Source of the DNA: Lepidurus packardi
Taxonomy: Eukaryota > Arthropoda > Branchiopoda > Notostraca > Triopsidae
Direction: 5' to 3'
Length of the DNA stretch: 64,000 bases
Assembly: GCA_023053545.1 (NCBI GenBank)
Contig: JAKZAN010000001.1
Span: forward strand, 186,001 to 250,000
In this document: in pieces, positions 20,321 through 31,981 of the stretch
Layout: each line of letters opens with the position of its first letter
Numbering within the stretch: position 1 is the first letter of the stretch
Notes under the pieces: generated by a model
What the model was told of the DNA's origin: nothing
Databases searched by the model: none
What the model saw: the letters and a program-made list of their open reading frames with translations, nothing else
Made by a program: the position numbers and the translations under genes

Positions 20321-22534
20321 GTGAGCTTTCTTCAATTCCGCGGTGTTTTCAAGCTTGTCTACCGAAGACGATGTCAAATTTGGAAGTCGAGCTAACTTTT
20401 TCGTTTCCCCCAAATAACTGTTATGACTCGTTTGTATAAGTTCCGACTAACTTTTTTCCCACTTCTGTGTTTGTTTTGTAGGACCTCCGTAATGGAGACT
20501 GCAGAAAGAGGGTGGAACGGAATCCTTTTGGGGCTGCGAAACTCGTCCAATGTCTCGAAGCGAAAAGATGTGAATAAGTTGACTTGGCCAACGACTCAAT
20601 CGTCTGGAACTTTAACTCTTTCTTGTCTTATTCACCGAGTGTTAACAAAAGGTACAAACGCCGAATACTCTAAATTGGAGCGTCTTTCATAGTGGTTAAT
20701 ACTGGTTGTTTTCTCTTTTCTTCTAGTTCTCGGAGCCAAAATGAAGCTACAAATGTGAAGCAAAGCATCATCCACTTTAGAAAAAGACGAAGATTCTTGT
20801 GAGCTGCCGTTGTTAAATTCACTAGTTTTGTCCATGGCGTTTATAACGAAAGGTAATGTGTTTTAATGATAAATGAACTCAATTTCCCGAAATTAATATC
20901 TGCTTGATTGTGTAGGCTATTGTTGGCTTGAGATGGAACTCCATTTGCGCTAATATTCCGTCTCGACAAATTTGTGAGCTGGTCCGACCATTTGGAAAGG
21001 TTCTTTGAAGGGTAAGTTGGTCCTTTGATAATATCACTCTAAAAGGAGTTTTCTGTAGTGGAAGTTTTTCATTCATTCGTAGGGTTTTCTCATTCCTCTT
21101 TGCTCTAGGCTTCCGTTTTTGAGCCCCTAGTGTTCTTTCCTCGCTATTTAGTAGCGCAGGCATTGCTAAAGAAGGTTATCCGTGCATCTATGGCGATTTC
21201 TCCAGCTGCAATACCGAAGATCGCCGTCATCATCAGCTCTTCCCTCAACCCTTGCCTTTGAACGCCGTCCGAGCTGATCCCGCTGATCGTCTTTACGTCG
21301 CCTTTGATTCGGATTCGCCCTTTCTTGTGATGGAACTAGGAAACCCAGAGGGCACCAGGTATGCTAGGAGGTTTGGTTGCGGTAAATCGCCTAAAGATTT
21401 GCTGCAGTTTAACCTTCTGGGGGGCAGAAAAGCTTCCGTTGCTCCATTATGCGTTAGGTCTTCGCGTATTAGGTCTTTAAATGGTAGCAACGGAGCTTGG
21501 GCGCCTAAACAACCATATCCGATAAGAGAACTCGGAGCTTGGGCGCCTTCTTTCTCCTTCGGCCGTACAAGCGAGACAATCAAAATGTACCAATTTCATT
21601 ATTAATGTGTTGTTGGGGTTGGGAACCTATAATGAGACATCGGTATTTACTTGAATACCTGATCCCCCCTTAAACCTCGTAAAGTATAGTTGCCTACTTC
21701 CAGCTTCCGCGCTTTTCTTTTCTGAGGTGTGGTCGATCTGCGAGAAAGAAGAGTTTGCGAAACACTTTGCAAAAGTTCAAGCGAGCTACAACTACAGACG
21801 AGCAAGGGGAATGAGGACAGGAAACGATTCTTAGACAGCAGGTAGAACAATTTATACGAGGAAGTAGCAGGTGGAAAGAATTGGAAAGGCCGTTCACTAA
21901 ATGGGAGTTTAACGAAATGTTAACAAGATTACCCAGCTCTAGCCAACGGAGGGACTTCACTACAAAATAATCAGTAACTTACCAAACAACTTCAGAGAAG
22001 CTTTGTATAACATCTAGAACCTGATACTAAGAGTAGGCCAAGTACCCAAAGAGTGGAAAAACGCAACGGTAATTCCGATATTAAAACAAGGGAAAAGCGC
22101 AGAAAAAGTTGAATCATATAGACCCATTGCTTTGCTCTCGTGTCTAGCGAAAATTTTTGAACGTTGACTAGTAAAAGGATTAAATTGGATAACTGAAACG
22201 TATAACATAATGTCAGTATATCAAACGGGGTTTCGACCAGGAAGAAGTACAATAGATCAACTAGTCAGAGTGAAGGAGGCTGAATCTATCCAGGCGGAAG
22301 ACTGTACAGCTATACTCCTACTAGATCTTTAACATGACTCGGTTTGGTCAAGCAAACTATTAGCAAAATTATTGGAAGGAGGCTTTAAAGGAAAAATATT
22401 ACAGATTGTGCAGGACTTGCTTACGAACAGGACAATGGAAGTCAGAATAGGTGCGACGACATCAAGAAAAGTAAATTTAAGTATACCACAGGGACCAGTT
22501 TTGAGTCCATGGCTCTTGAATAGTATGATTAGTG
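20317..22534. repeat. Duplicated block S, copy 1 (matches 44319-46554)
   Basis: Long stretch nearly identical to 44319-46554, from TTTGGTGAGCTTTC to the start of a break in a non-LTR RT (GATTAGTG). It contains mostly non-coding sequence (20320-21600), a hairpin-bearing repeat (about 21416-21505), a relic of an NLR exon 1 (about 21640-21745) and a non-LTR RT fragment. Differences from the partner are scattered substitutions and short indels. Confidence 0.85.
21640..21745 (-). pseudogene. Relic of NLR gene exon 1 / intron 1 / exon 2 start
   Basis: Minus strand: the end of NLR exon 1 (reading HTSEKKSAEAG), its GTAGGC donor, the roughly 71-bp intron ending TCTCATTATAG, and the first bases of the next exon. 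This matches 27770-27880 and 56725-56830. The rest of the gene is gone: the upstream side is replaced by non-LTR ORF2 and the downstream side by unrelated DNA. It marks a lost NLR paralog. Confidence 0.7.
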
Positions 22535-23580
22535 CCAGATTTGGATAGTATATTAGTATATTATAGTATATATTAGAACATTTTATAGTATATTATAGTA
22601 TATTATAGTGATAGTTATGATAGTTGATTTGGATAGTAGGATTAGTGACAGATTTGTATAGAATGAACACCTCGATCTATGGAGATGATATGGCCATCTG
22701 GACAAGGGACAACACTTTAGACAATGCTATGAGAAGAATAGCTAACTCAGCGAAAGAGGCAGACATATGGTGTGATAGGAACGGTTTTGAAATCGCAGCC
22801 GAAAAAACGAAATGACTAGAAACATAACAAAGAAAAGAAAGACAGAAACAAAAGTTAAAGTCAAAATCAGAGGAACGGAATAGACAAAATAAAGGAAGGA
22901 AAGTTTGGGGGATCACTTTCGACAAGGAACTGCAATTTAAACAGCACATGGAAAAGATGAGAGAAAGGGGAGTGAAAGCTACCTTAATACTTCAAAAGTT
23001 GGCAGGGACAAGCTGGGGAGCAAATATTAAAACGCGTAATAAGGGACTAGTGAGCGCAAAATTAGAATATGCGGCACTAGTTTTTAAAGACGCCAATGAG
23101 ATCATGTTAAAACGCATAGAAACCCTACAAAACAGAGCACTAGGGCAATGAAAACCACGCCCATATCTGTGTCACTGTGCTCAACAGGACTAACACCACT
23201 CCGAGATAGCTGGGAAGAACTAGCTTTAGAGTCCTAGATCACAGGGAAAAAAGAATATCTGCACAAATGAGTACATGGATAGTGTTATGTATGACCAGAC
23301 TAACACCCTCGCCCCATTCGTAACTGGCTTCGCAGCCTATATACCAGACCCCAGAGATGTAGAACACCAGTCGGTGTTAGACCTACCAGCTCACTGGTTA
23401 GCTTTCATAATACAATTGTAGCCCAGACATAACAGATAGAAGCCTACCAACTCCCGGAAATAGAAGCAGGAAATATCTATGAGAAAACAATCGCCCCATG
23501 GGATTTTGATGTAACAGGTCTAACTTCCGGCGAAGACATCTATAACCTGTTCAAGAGATATGTGAGGACTGCTTTGTATT
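21746..23580 (+). mobile_element. Non-LTR retrotransposon ORF2 (RT) pseudogene, block S copy 1 / block 2
   Basis: Plus-strand LINE-type RT, 5'-truncated. It carries a pre-RT segment, then KEWKNATVIPILKQGKSAEK, SYRPIALLSCLAKIFER, SVYQTGFRPGRSTIDQLV, the PQGP turn, and after an AT-rich interruption (about 22545-22650) the catalytic YGDD box (22678-22689: SIYGDDMAIW), followed by the thumb (about 22895-23150). There are stops at several points (for example after AKIFER and in LLDL) and frame breaks, so it is inactive. No 3' poly-A tail was recognised. Confidence 0.85.
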
Positions 23581-24123
23581 GAAAGGAGAGCTAATCCTGT
23601 AAGTCTTTCCTCCGCAGTGGAGTTTCTTAGCCAAGTTTTAAGTCTTCTTAGACTAGAAACACTCCTTTCTGCAGTAGCCGTACTGACTGGCCATGTGGCC
23701 ATAACCGTAAGTAGGACATCAAATGAGAAAAAAAATGAAAGTATAAAAACCCTTCAGTGAGTCCTGTAAGGTAATGTAAACCTGCAGTGAGCATCGAAAT
23801 GCTGCTTGTAAGCGGTTCCGAAAGTGAAATTCCGTTTACATATGCTATAATTACCAAGGAAATGGCTGAAATTAGCATTCGATACTAGCAGTACTTAGTA
23901 AGACTGTAGCGGACGGGTTAACTATACAGCTTTCTTATTCGCAAAATAAACTAAGAAGGAAGATGTTTTCCTCAAGGGAATTTGAGACCATAGAAAACCG
24001 TGCTTTGGAGTTGTATTGTAAAGGGCGGAATTTCTTATTGTCATACATCCACTAGGGTATACTTCTGTTGATTAATAGCTTTCGAAATTGCTACTGGATC
24101 TTGAGCATAATTTAATGCACAAT
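23581..24123. other. Spacer between non-LTR tail and NLR copy 2
   Basis: No gene supported. Shared with about 4250-4850 and 52400-53003, so it is part of the duplicated NLR unit and presumably holds the NLR 3' untranslated region on the minus strand. Confidence 0.5.
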
Positions 24124-27100
24124 TTACACCGGGAACCAAAGCTCGTACACCCTTTCTTCTACGTACCTAAGGCGGTATTCTAGTTTTCGTTCTCTGAACA
24201 CATACATAGCACGACATGCATTCTGCTTAGATAAGTTATGCAGCGTTAACGAAGCTTCATAGTCGTTTGTTTTTCCTGGCCATTTTTCAGCCTTGTCTGC
24301 AATAGCATGGAATATACCAATTGTTTCACGGTCCCAAAAGGAAAACAATACAGATTGAAGCATAGGAACACTTAAAACTATTTTGAACAAAGCCAAGTAC
24401 ATATTACTGCTTTTCAAAGCTTCCTCATCAATGGAAGATAGTGGACTTGAAGGACCAGGACCTATGGAGATCTTTGATAAATCAGATTCATGAATGTACA
24501 GGTTGACTCTCTTCATCCTCGGACAGCGTTGAAGGGCTTCTCGGATCGGATGCAGCATCAGAACTTCGCTGTTTGGCCCAAAGTTGTATCCTAATGACAA
24601 GTCTTCAATATTGTCTCCACTACTTCCGGTTAAGGCCTCCAACAACTGGATGGCATAGGACTCCCTGTCATTGTTTGGAGTCTTTCCATAGATTTCGCCG
24701 ATGGAAAGGGTCCGCAGATTAGGTGCAGTTAGGTTCAACCAACTAAACAATTCGATTGGAAATTTGCATCCATCGATGGTCAATTCCTCCAGGTTTAGTG
24801 CCAGATTTCTCCAAGCAAGGAGGAGCTCTTGGTTCTCATCAGCTGACGGAAGCAATCCATCAAGCTCCAATGAAACGACCACAAGATGAAGCCTTTTCAG
24901 ACAGCATTTTTCCTTGACCGCGTACTTGCTGATGTCAGTAACCTGTAATACGAGTAAGAAGGAATTTCTTCGTATAAACAAGGGTGAATTGTTATTGAAT
25001 TATTCATGAAATGGGCGATGAAAAGTTTTTGGGAAGTGCAGTTGTACAATTTTCTCACTCACGTCAAATTGGAAACTCATGTCTGAAAGCTTTAGCGTTT
25101 CAAGTTTACTGGCCAGCATCACTAGGTCTTCAAGCAGTACGCCTTTAGTTAACTTGAGGTGCAGCGAAGTGAGACTGCACCCAGGCTCCGAAAGTCGTTT
25201 TAATATTGGGTTCAACACACCATAACTAGAAAAACTTCGTTAGTTAATAGTTCTGATTACGTGGCTATTGTCCTTATACTGTAAGCTCAGGTGTTGCAAG
25301 TGAGACAACCACTTCTCAGACAAGACTTCCAATAGTAGTGATATATCATCATAATAATCTGCAATAAGAATTTAAAGAGTAAGTTGTAGTGTGTTGCTGC
25401 ATCATCTTGGAGACGTCCACATGACATGACATCAACGTCTGCGATCCAATAATTACAGCGCTCCCTCGTACTTACACCTTAGATCGAACTCGAAACGCTT
25501 GAGACGGCAAGCTTCAGGAACCTCTTGCATGGCCTCGGTCACGGCCAGTATTGAATCTAAGTATTAAAAATAGCCAAAATAAAATCCAGATATTTAATTT
25601 AACCTACCTTCTAATTCGAATGTGAATGTCAATTGAACAGGACAGGAAGCAGATGTAAGAAGCTCCTGAAGACTGTGAGCTAATTCTTGTCGCGTTATGT
25701 TGTATCTTCCATTACATTGCAATCTATGAAGAACAACACCGGACTTGGACAAAGTCTGCAACACAACTGGAAAATTGTCTGACATAAAACCCCCTTTAAA
25801 AAAAATGGAAATGCGGCAATCCTTTGGTGATGCAAAGAGTGCGTTTGTTCTTCCAGTGTTCTTCTTGCCGAGCTCTTCAACCAGTTGAAGCAGAGTTAGG
25901 CTATGCTCAACTGAGCTAACTCCGAGATATCCCTCTTCTTCTGTATGTTCGAGGTATAGCTCGTTCGGCAGAGCATCATTAAATTCGGACCAGGTTCTAG
26001 CGGCACCATATTGGGTGAAACAATTTTTCATAAAGGTGAGAAGACAGTCGTGAGGAAACTTAATGTCACGGAAAGCGTGGACTAAACACCTCCACTTTCC
26101 CATTTCCATCAGGGAAACCGTAACTTCATCGAAGCTGGCCTCTAGCCGATACAGGTCAAGTAAGTTCTGTTCCAAAAGATCCGGGTCGGTTTCTCTACCA
26201 AGATAGTAGGCGGCTAGAAATTCTGCCATGGTTCGATGAGGAACTTGGTAATGAGGAATCTTCTCTTTGGTGTCTTGGATCAGAACCCCCGCCGCGATTA
26301 GTTGAGTAACTTTGACGTCGGTAGTTTGAGCCTTTGATTTGTTTCCCGTTATATCAAATAAGGTGAAGCTCATGCTTTTAGTTTTCAGACCGTCGATGCA
26401 AAGACTACCAAACTCTTGGAGGTAGCTTTCATGACCTTCGCTGATCCGACTGTCGAGGACACTCAAGTTCCAGAATTCTCCAGTTTGCTTCCTGGCTGCG
26501 CGGTAGAGGTTCCGGTTGATCATGGCAAAGTAAAGACCCGAAAGAGTTGAAGGTAGTTTCCCATTCGGGCACTCGCTGACTAAGCAGCACATCATGACGC
26601 AAAGCAGTGGACATTGAGCTAGTTGATTGTAAGGACTCTCGTATTCTACCTTCCACAGGAATTGCTTGAATTGCTCCAGACTGAGTCGTTGAGCTTCAGG
26701 CTCTAGTTCGTAAATTTCTTCAACATTTTTAAAGTCATCGATACTAGGTAGGATCGAGTCATGCAGTTCGCTATCGGAATCCGACACTCCGAGCGGTCTA
26801 TCGAAATAATTTATCACATCGGCTTTGGTTAAGTGACCTGCCTTGATGAAGAACTTGACAACTGCCACTGCCACTTGTCTTTGTCCAAAGCCTTTCACTC
26901 TTACAAGCAAGGCTTTACCTTTGACATCATCGGGCACATGTCTGCATCTCGATGTGAGCACCACGTGGCACTTGCTCATGTCTTCTTTCTTCATTACCCG
27001 ACCTACCTTTTCCTTGGTCTTAGCATTCGCCTCATCGTACCCGTCAAGCAGAATCAGAACTTCTGCTCCTTTACTTTTTAGTACATCCTTTACTTCCATT

Positions 27101-27935
27101 CCTATCTTCTCGTCGTAGATTGATTCCATGTAACTCAAGATGTTTCCCTGGTTGAAATTTGGGAACAAATAGAGCCTTGATGATCCATGTTTAAGTAGAC
27201 TTACATCTTCACCAACGGAGCCCAGTTTTACTACAAACAGTAGACTAAAATCACTGGTGTACTTGTTTGAGTCGCTTTTAGACCAATCAGAAGCGATCTT
27301 AAGCATCAAGGTTGACTTTCCATAGCCGGCGTCTCCTTCGATCAGAATGCGGTAACTACCCCCTTTCCGAAAATGTTTCTGAAAGTGCCATCGAGTGCGC
27401 TAGATGAGTTTTAAGAAAATTAAAGTGTAATTCTTACCTGACATTGTTCAAAAAGTTTTTCCACGCCAAACTTTGTTGAGTTTTGTAAGGCTAGCTCCGT
27501 ATAGACTTCGTCGATGTCCCAAGTGTGCTCGGGGTACCATGGCAGTGGAGAAGCTTTGCACAAGGCAGTCGAATAGTACTCTTTCAAGTCTTCGCACTAG
27601 AAAAGCAAACGCGTACAGTTTTTGACATTGCTACTATCAATGAATTCGAGCCTTTACTTCTAACTTATTCATGTCCGCGGGTTGGTTTCCAAGGTTAGCG
27701 ACACCACCAATGCAAACATTTTCAGCACGATTGACGGTAACTGGACCATTGAAGGTATTAGTAATGCTTTGTTGGGAACCTATAATGAGACATCGGTATT
27801 TAATTTTAACCCCTCATACCCCTTAAACCTTGTAAAGTATGGTTGCCTACTTCCAGCTTCTGAGCTTTTCTTTTCTGAGGTGTGGTCCATCGTGCCAGTA
27901 TTCTCCTCCACTTTCGATCTCTTTGACGGCCACAT
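24124..27935 (-). CDS. NACHT-LRR (NLR-like) protein, copy 2
   Basis: Minus-strand gene of 9 exons: 27851-27935, 27658-27779, 27438-27596, 27205-27378, 25608-27147, 25476-25556, 25280-25358, 25063-25225, 24124-24942. Phases agree throughout and the product is about 1,073 residues. Start: ATG at 27935 (MWPSKRSKVEENTGTMDHTS), with an in-frame stop upstream. The RHIM/amyloid-like segment is at about 37-60 (TFNGPVTVN, NVCIGGVANLG). Walker A GDAGYGKST, Walker B VLILLDGYDEAN, sensor HVVLTSRC and HRTMAEFLAAYYL follow, then LRRs (LTSLHLKL, LETLKLSD, LEELTIDG, LRTLSIG). Compared with copies 1 and 3 it lacks three residues after SDSN and has an unrelated segment (RPLGVSDSDSELHDS) after the LTKADVI helix. 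The intron at 27148-27204 is 57 bp and stop-free in frame. Role is by family: STAND ATPase, likely immune sensor. Confidence 0.87.
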
Positions 27936-28330
27936 CTTATGCGTGATGTCACTTCACCGGTTGAATTTTTCTAAGGGAAATGTTTGTTTTATACACGCAT
28001 TCACAACACGTAAACAAGGTAACTATCTGAAGCCCTGTCTGCCACGCCCTTTGTAGTTTACATTAAAAGCAGCAAACTGCGAACGTCAGACGACAATCAA
28101 GATAAAGACGACGATAAAGACGACAGGCGAAGTGGCACTGCATCGTCGTCTGCTGCATTCACGATAAGTGTCGCTGCCTATTCAACTCCGGCTGACTTTG
28201 GTCCGAATACAAATTGACACTATTATTTGGAGATGGGCGTGCTTAGGAAAGTGCATGTTAAAGAAAGGGGACGGAATTTAGACCGTCACCGAACATTTCA
28301 ATAATACCGACTAGTCCTGTAACGCTTACG
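27936..28330. promoter_or_regulatory. Upstream region of NLR copy 2
   Basis: Non-coding sequence shared with about 8690-9170 upstream of copy 1. Both contain the stretch TGTCTGCCACGCCCTTTGTA and a block near 28128-28325. Promoter function is inferred from position only. No TATA box or initiator could be assigned. Confidence 0.35.
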
Positions 28331-28365
28331 TCATCAACTAAAAATGACTGGGCTAAAAATGGCTT

Positions 28366-28700
28366 TTATTCTGAAAGATTGCCAAAACCCAGTACGTTCT
28401 CGAGCTCAAATTCGATTCCCTCTTGTATCATTTTATTCTTGCGTATTTCCCGTCCAAATGAGTGGTACAAGCATTCCGTAATCTCGAGTTCCACCGTATC
28501 TTCCCTCTCTCCACACCTATCACACGTGCTATTTCTTTTTCGATTAAATCTGTACCTGTTTTTCCGTGTCCACATCAGTCGCAAAAGAGCAACGCATACT
28601 TTCCTGTTTTGTGTAATAACCTGTCTGGTATGACTTTGAGTCTTAAATCTGGTACTAAGATTTCGTGTATTGAACTCTGCATGTGGCACAAAAAGCTAAT
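28366..28700 (-). mobile_element. Non-LTR retrotransposon ORF2 C-terminal zinc-finger fragment
   Basis: Minus-strand frame with RLMWTRKNRYRFNRKRNS followed by CDRCGEREDTVELEITEC, the Cys-rich knuckle typical of the extreme C-terminus of many LINE ORF2 proteins (CxxCG, then E-T-x-E and EC). It ends at about 28366. Upstream parts of the element are missing. A CT-rich microsatellite lies at about 28733-28745. Confidence 0.65.
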
Positions 28701-28917
28701 GATGGTGACTGCAGACGCTCAACTCTTACTGCTCTCTCTCTCTCACCTTTCCTAACTGACCTCTCACCGAGCCTAACTGCCCTCGAGGTCGCATTCCAAT
28801 TGAGGGCAGGTAGATCAGTGCTTTTTTTTCGCCGGATCTTAGATCCTTACCGATCATTCGCATTTATTGCCGATCAGATCAGATCTGATCCTGCAAATCT
28901 TCGGAAAGTTTAGATCC

Positions 28918-29614
28918 GGAGCGGGCTAAATGAAAGGTCCACAGAAGAATTTTGGCTGACCTCTTGACTGACAGGTACTGGCTCGTTCAGGTCGGTGTCC
29001 AATTCGTTGTCTAGCTTCTCGGAGCCTTTAGAAGGCTTTCAACCACAGTACTAAAAAGCGGACGTATTTCACTGGTCTTTGGTTTCGGGTTGTTGGTGGC
29101 AGCAACGTCTGTCCCACTTGTTCCTTCCTTGGCTATGAAGAAAACAATCCCGTAACTATATATAGAGCTACTATTACGCAGGCTAAATTCTCTTACCAGC
29201 GAAAGGAAACCGAAATTCCGATTCCTGCTTCACTAAATTGATCACTTCAGCTTGTGTCCGCCCAGACAAAGGAATCCATTTTTTCTTGAATCGAGGATCA
29301 AGCACGGTTCCTGGAACATAATCCACATCTGTCAAAAGCAGTCTCCATAGACTATTTTAATTAAATGATCTTACGTAAAAGGTATCATTAAGGACATATC
29401 CCAAACGTCGCTTTAAGGATTCGTGAAATACTTGAGCCGTTTGACGGCAATAAAGTACCAACGTGCTGTCGGGGTTCACAGATCTATCCGAGGATGTTCT
29501 GTTAACCATATCCAAATACGCTGGTATGACTAGTCCAAGGGTTTCCGAATCCTTTTGAAAAGCATCGGTGGCAAGTTTAAAAGGTCCAAGCAGAACTACA
29601 AGTTCTTTAAGCAT
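28918..29614 (-). mobile_element. hAT transposase fragment, copy B
   Basis: Nearly identical to 10195-10881 (copy A): PAYLDMVNRTSSD, YCRQTAQVFHESLKRRLG and the LDPRFKKKW box are present. The C-terminal dimerisation domain is cut off at about 28918. Only a few residue differences from copy A are visible, so the duplication is recent. Confidence 0.85.
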
Positions 29615-29667
29615 CTTGCAATGTAATGCTGAAAGTTGTCCGAGTTTCTTGCACGCATTCAGCTTGT

Positions 29668-29752
29668 GGGTCTAAGGGTCTATCGGGTCTCTGATCGGGG
29701 GTCTGATCGGATTAACAGACGTGCACTTTGATCGGGTCTCTGATCGGGTCTC
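29668..29752. repeat. 13-bp minisatellite, array 3
   Basis: Same unit and same conserved tail (TTAACAGACGTGCACTTTGAT) as arrays 1 and 2. Left flank is hAT copy B; right flank is unrelated unique DNA. Confidence 0.8.
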
Positions 29753-31222
29753 CAGACAGTGGCAAAGGAAGGAAGGAGCATGTCAGGATTTCTAACGACA
29801 TAAGAGTATTGTTTAACAGTCCAATCAGCTATATATCTAGACATAATGCAGATATGGATAAATTTCTTCATGCTATACCTTACTATGTGTGTTTATGCAT
29901 GCGGAAACAAGGGAAGGGACGCGAGTTCTTAAGAGATGGGGGAAAAAATTAATCAAAAAATCCATTTGACTTTGAAAAGATTCCCACTTTGAAGGCAAAG
30001 AAAGGAAGATATGTAACCAAACACGGAAAGAACACAAATGTAAATTCAATTAGATGAAAGACGTATTGTTGAATACATGAATAGAACTGGCCGAAACTGT
30101 CGTGTGGCGTTTTATAGGATTATTCAATCATCTGTATATATTATCATTTTCTAATTTAACTGGTTTATCGTAAATTTTATCAGAAATATTGCTATTTTTC
30201 GGCAATGCGACATAAGGACGACTCGAAACATGGACTCTGTGTTACCCGACACAAGGACGCCGGGTCCCGACACAAGGACGACGAGTCCCGACAGAAGGAC
30301 CTAGGCCCCGACAGAAAGCGATTAAGCCAATTAGTATGTGGAATTAGAAAGTGATTAAGCCGCATTAAAGGACATGTCACAAGGCTAGGTTGGGTTACGA
30401 TAGGTTAGGCGTCTTTCTGTCGGTGTCCCGAATCCTTGTGACGTATTTTTCAATATGGTTCAAGCACTTTCTAATCCCTCTTGTGCTTAACGAATGAGCA
30501 GAGACTGTTTGAACTCGAAATTCTATTGGTCCCTTAAAAGATTATGGACCTGGCGTCCTTCTGTCAGGACCACAAGTCCTTGTGTCTGCTTCCCAATTTT
30601 TCCAATTTTTTTCTGATTTTCTAATTAAAAGATACCAGCTACCATAACTGTTTTAGCAGTGGGGAAGTTGTTTGTCTGTATTGTATAGAATTTATTTTTC
30701 TTGGAAACTAATGAAATTGGCGTTCTTAAAAGTTTGTTTCCTCTTTAGTCAAAACCAAAATCTAAAAACGAGACCTCGCCAAACCAAACTAATCATGTTT
30801 GCGCAATTGCAAAGCTAGCATAGAAAAGGCTGGCTTCTAATGCCAACAAAAGCCTTACAATTGTATGCATCTAAGCCTTTCTTTTTGATTCAAGTACTTC
30901 GTTCAACAAGCCCAAGTTTCCTAGTTTTCCGTAAAAACCTATACGTTTCCTTCAGACTGCAAACGTTGTCGGTTCCAAAGCATTAGTTAATCTTACAAAG
31001 AACGTAAATCCTGAGTGTGAATGTTTAAAGGTTTCAAGAGATTTCGGATACTTTCTGATCCACGAAACAATTATAAAGTTAAATGCTAATTGTCCAAAAG
31101 TAATGCTAATAACCCAAGTGTTTATGAAGGAGCTGTTTGGAATCTAAAGTTTGAAAAAGTGATTTACTAAAGCCCCGAGCAGTTTTCCGTTTAGTATGTA
31201 CTGTAAACTTTCTTTGGTTTAG
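29753..31222. other. No gene recognised; short tandem repeats
   Basis: AT-rich sequence with no convincing coding region. About 30235-30310 contains short repeats built on CCCGACACAAGGACGACG-like units, with reverse-complement-like echoes (CCTTCTGTCAGGACC, TCCTTGTGTC) near 30555-30590. The last part before 31222 ends in a polypyrimidine/AG acceptor used by the receptor exon. Confidence 0.4.
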
Positions 31223-31415
31223 GTACTGGGCAGTAACAAGTATTGATTACGTCCAAAAACGGACCCGGGAGCGAGTGCTGCTTATAGTCGCAGGCGTATG
31301 GTGTGCCTCATTGTTAATTTCACTCGGTCCAATGTTTGGTTGGAAAGACTCGAAATGGTATGAGCGTGTGTTGGTCTTCAAGATGTGTCTGGTGAGCCAA
31401 GACGTCGCATATCAG
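31223..31415 (+). CDS. Serotonin (5-HT1-like) receptor, single internal exon
   Basis: Plus-strand exon with AG acceptor before 31223 and GT donor after 31415. It completes the R of the DRY box from the previous exon, then reads YWAVTSIDYVQKRTRERVLL, TM4 (IVAGVWCASLLISLGPMFGW), KDSKWYERVLVF, and the second extracellular loop CLVSQDVAYQ. The IDY, FGWKD and C-x-VSQDV-x-YQ motifs are typical of insect 5-HT1-type biogenic-amine GPCRs. The split at DR/Y and after YQ is plausible for that family. No partner exons were recognised: the downstream acceptor near 31619 opens a frame that does not clearly resemble TM5. It may be an isolated exon of a gene with large introns or an orphan copy. Confidence 0.75.
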
Positions 31416-31981
31416 GTACTTTTGCCAGTCCTATTTTCCTTATACTAATCCTGTATTTCAATCATTCCGTTTCTTATTAGTTTAGTCTAATACGATTCTA
31501 TAAACTAAAATAATGTTATGATTATAAACACTCGAATAATGTAAGATATAAAATAGCACTGGCTCTTTAACTCAGCTTTTATTTCTCTTTACAATTCTTT
31601 CCATTTTCTTCTCTTAGATTAAAGTATTCATGTTGCTTGTATACTACTATACATTTGGCAGAATAGAGTTATACAAAGCGGGCTTAGACCCATGCGACTT
31701 TGAGACCCAATATCGAAGGAGGACTGTTCTCGAGTCCTTTGAACTTGAAAGGGTTTTAAGGGATACGAAACTTGAAAGTAACTCTAGAAGCTGTAGAAGA
31801 GGACAGATAGAGCTGACAAAGAGTCAAAGTTGGAGCCGTTAGAGCAAAAACACCGAAGAACAAAATCCCATTTGTCTTCCTGTTTGGTCGGAATAAAATC
31901 GAAGTTGTTTACTGTTCTACCTTCATCTGTCCCTATCCAACCAAAGCTATACCCGATCAGCTTCAGTGACGTCATCACAGT

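Noticed and set aside
22678..22950. YGDD reverse transcriptase as a domesticated or diversity-generating RT
   Set aside because: Flanking motifs are those of an ordinary LINE ORF2 and several stops are present; no template or variable repeat.
31619..31842. Candidate next exon (TM5) of the serotonin receptor
   Set aside because: An AG acceptor precedes IKVFMLLVYYYTFGRIELYK, but the residues do not match the TM5 consensus and the frame continues into low-similarity sequence.
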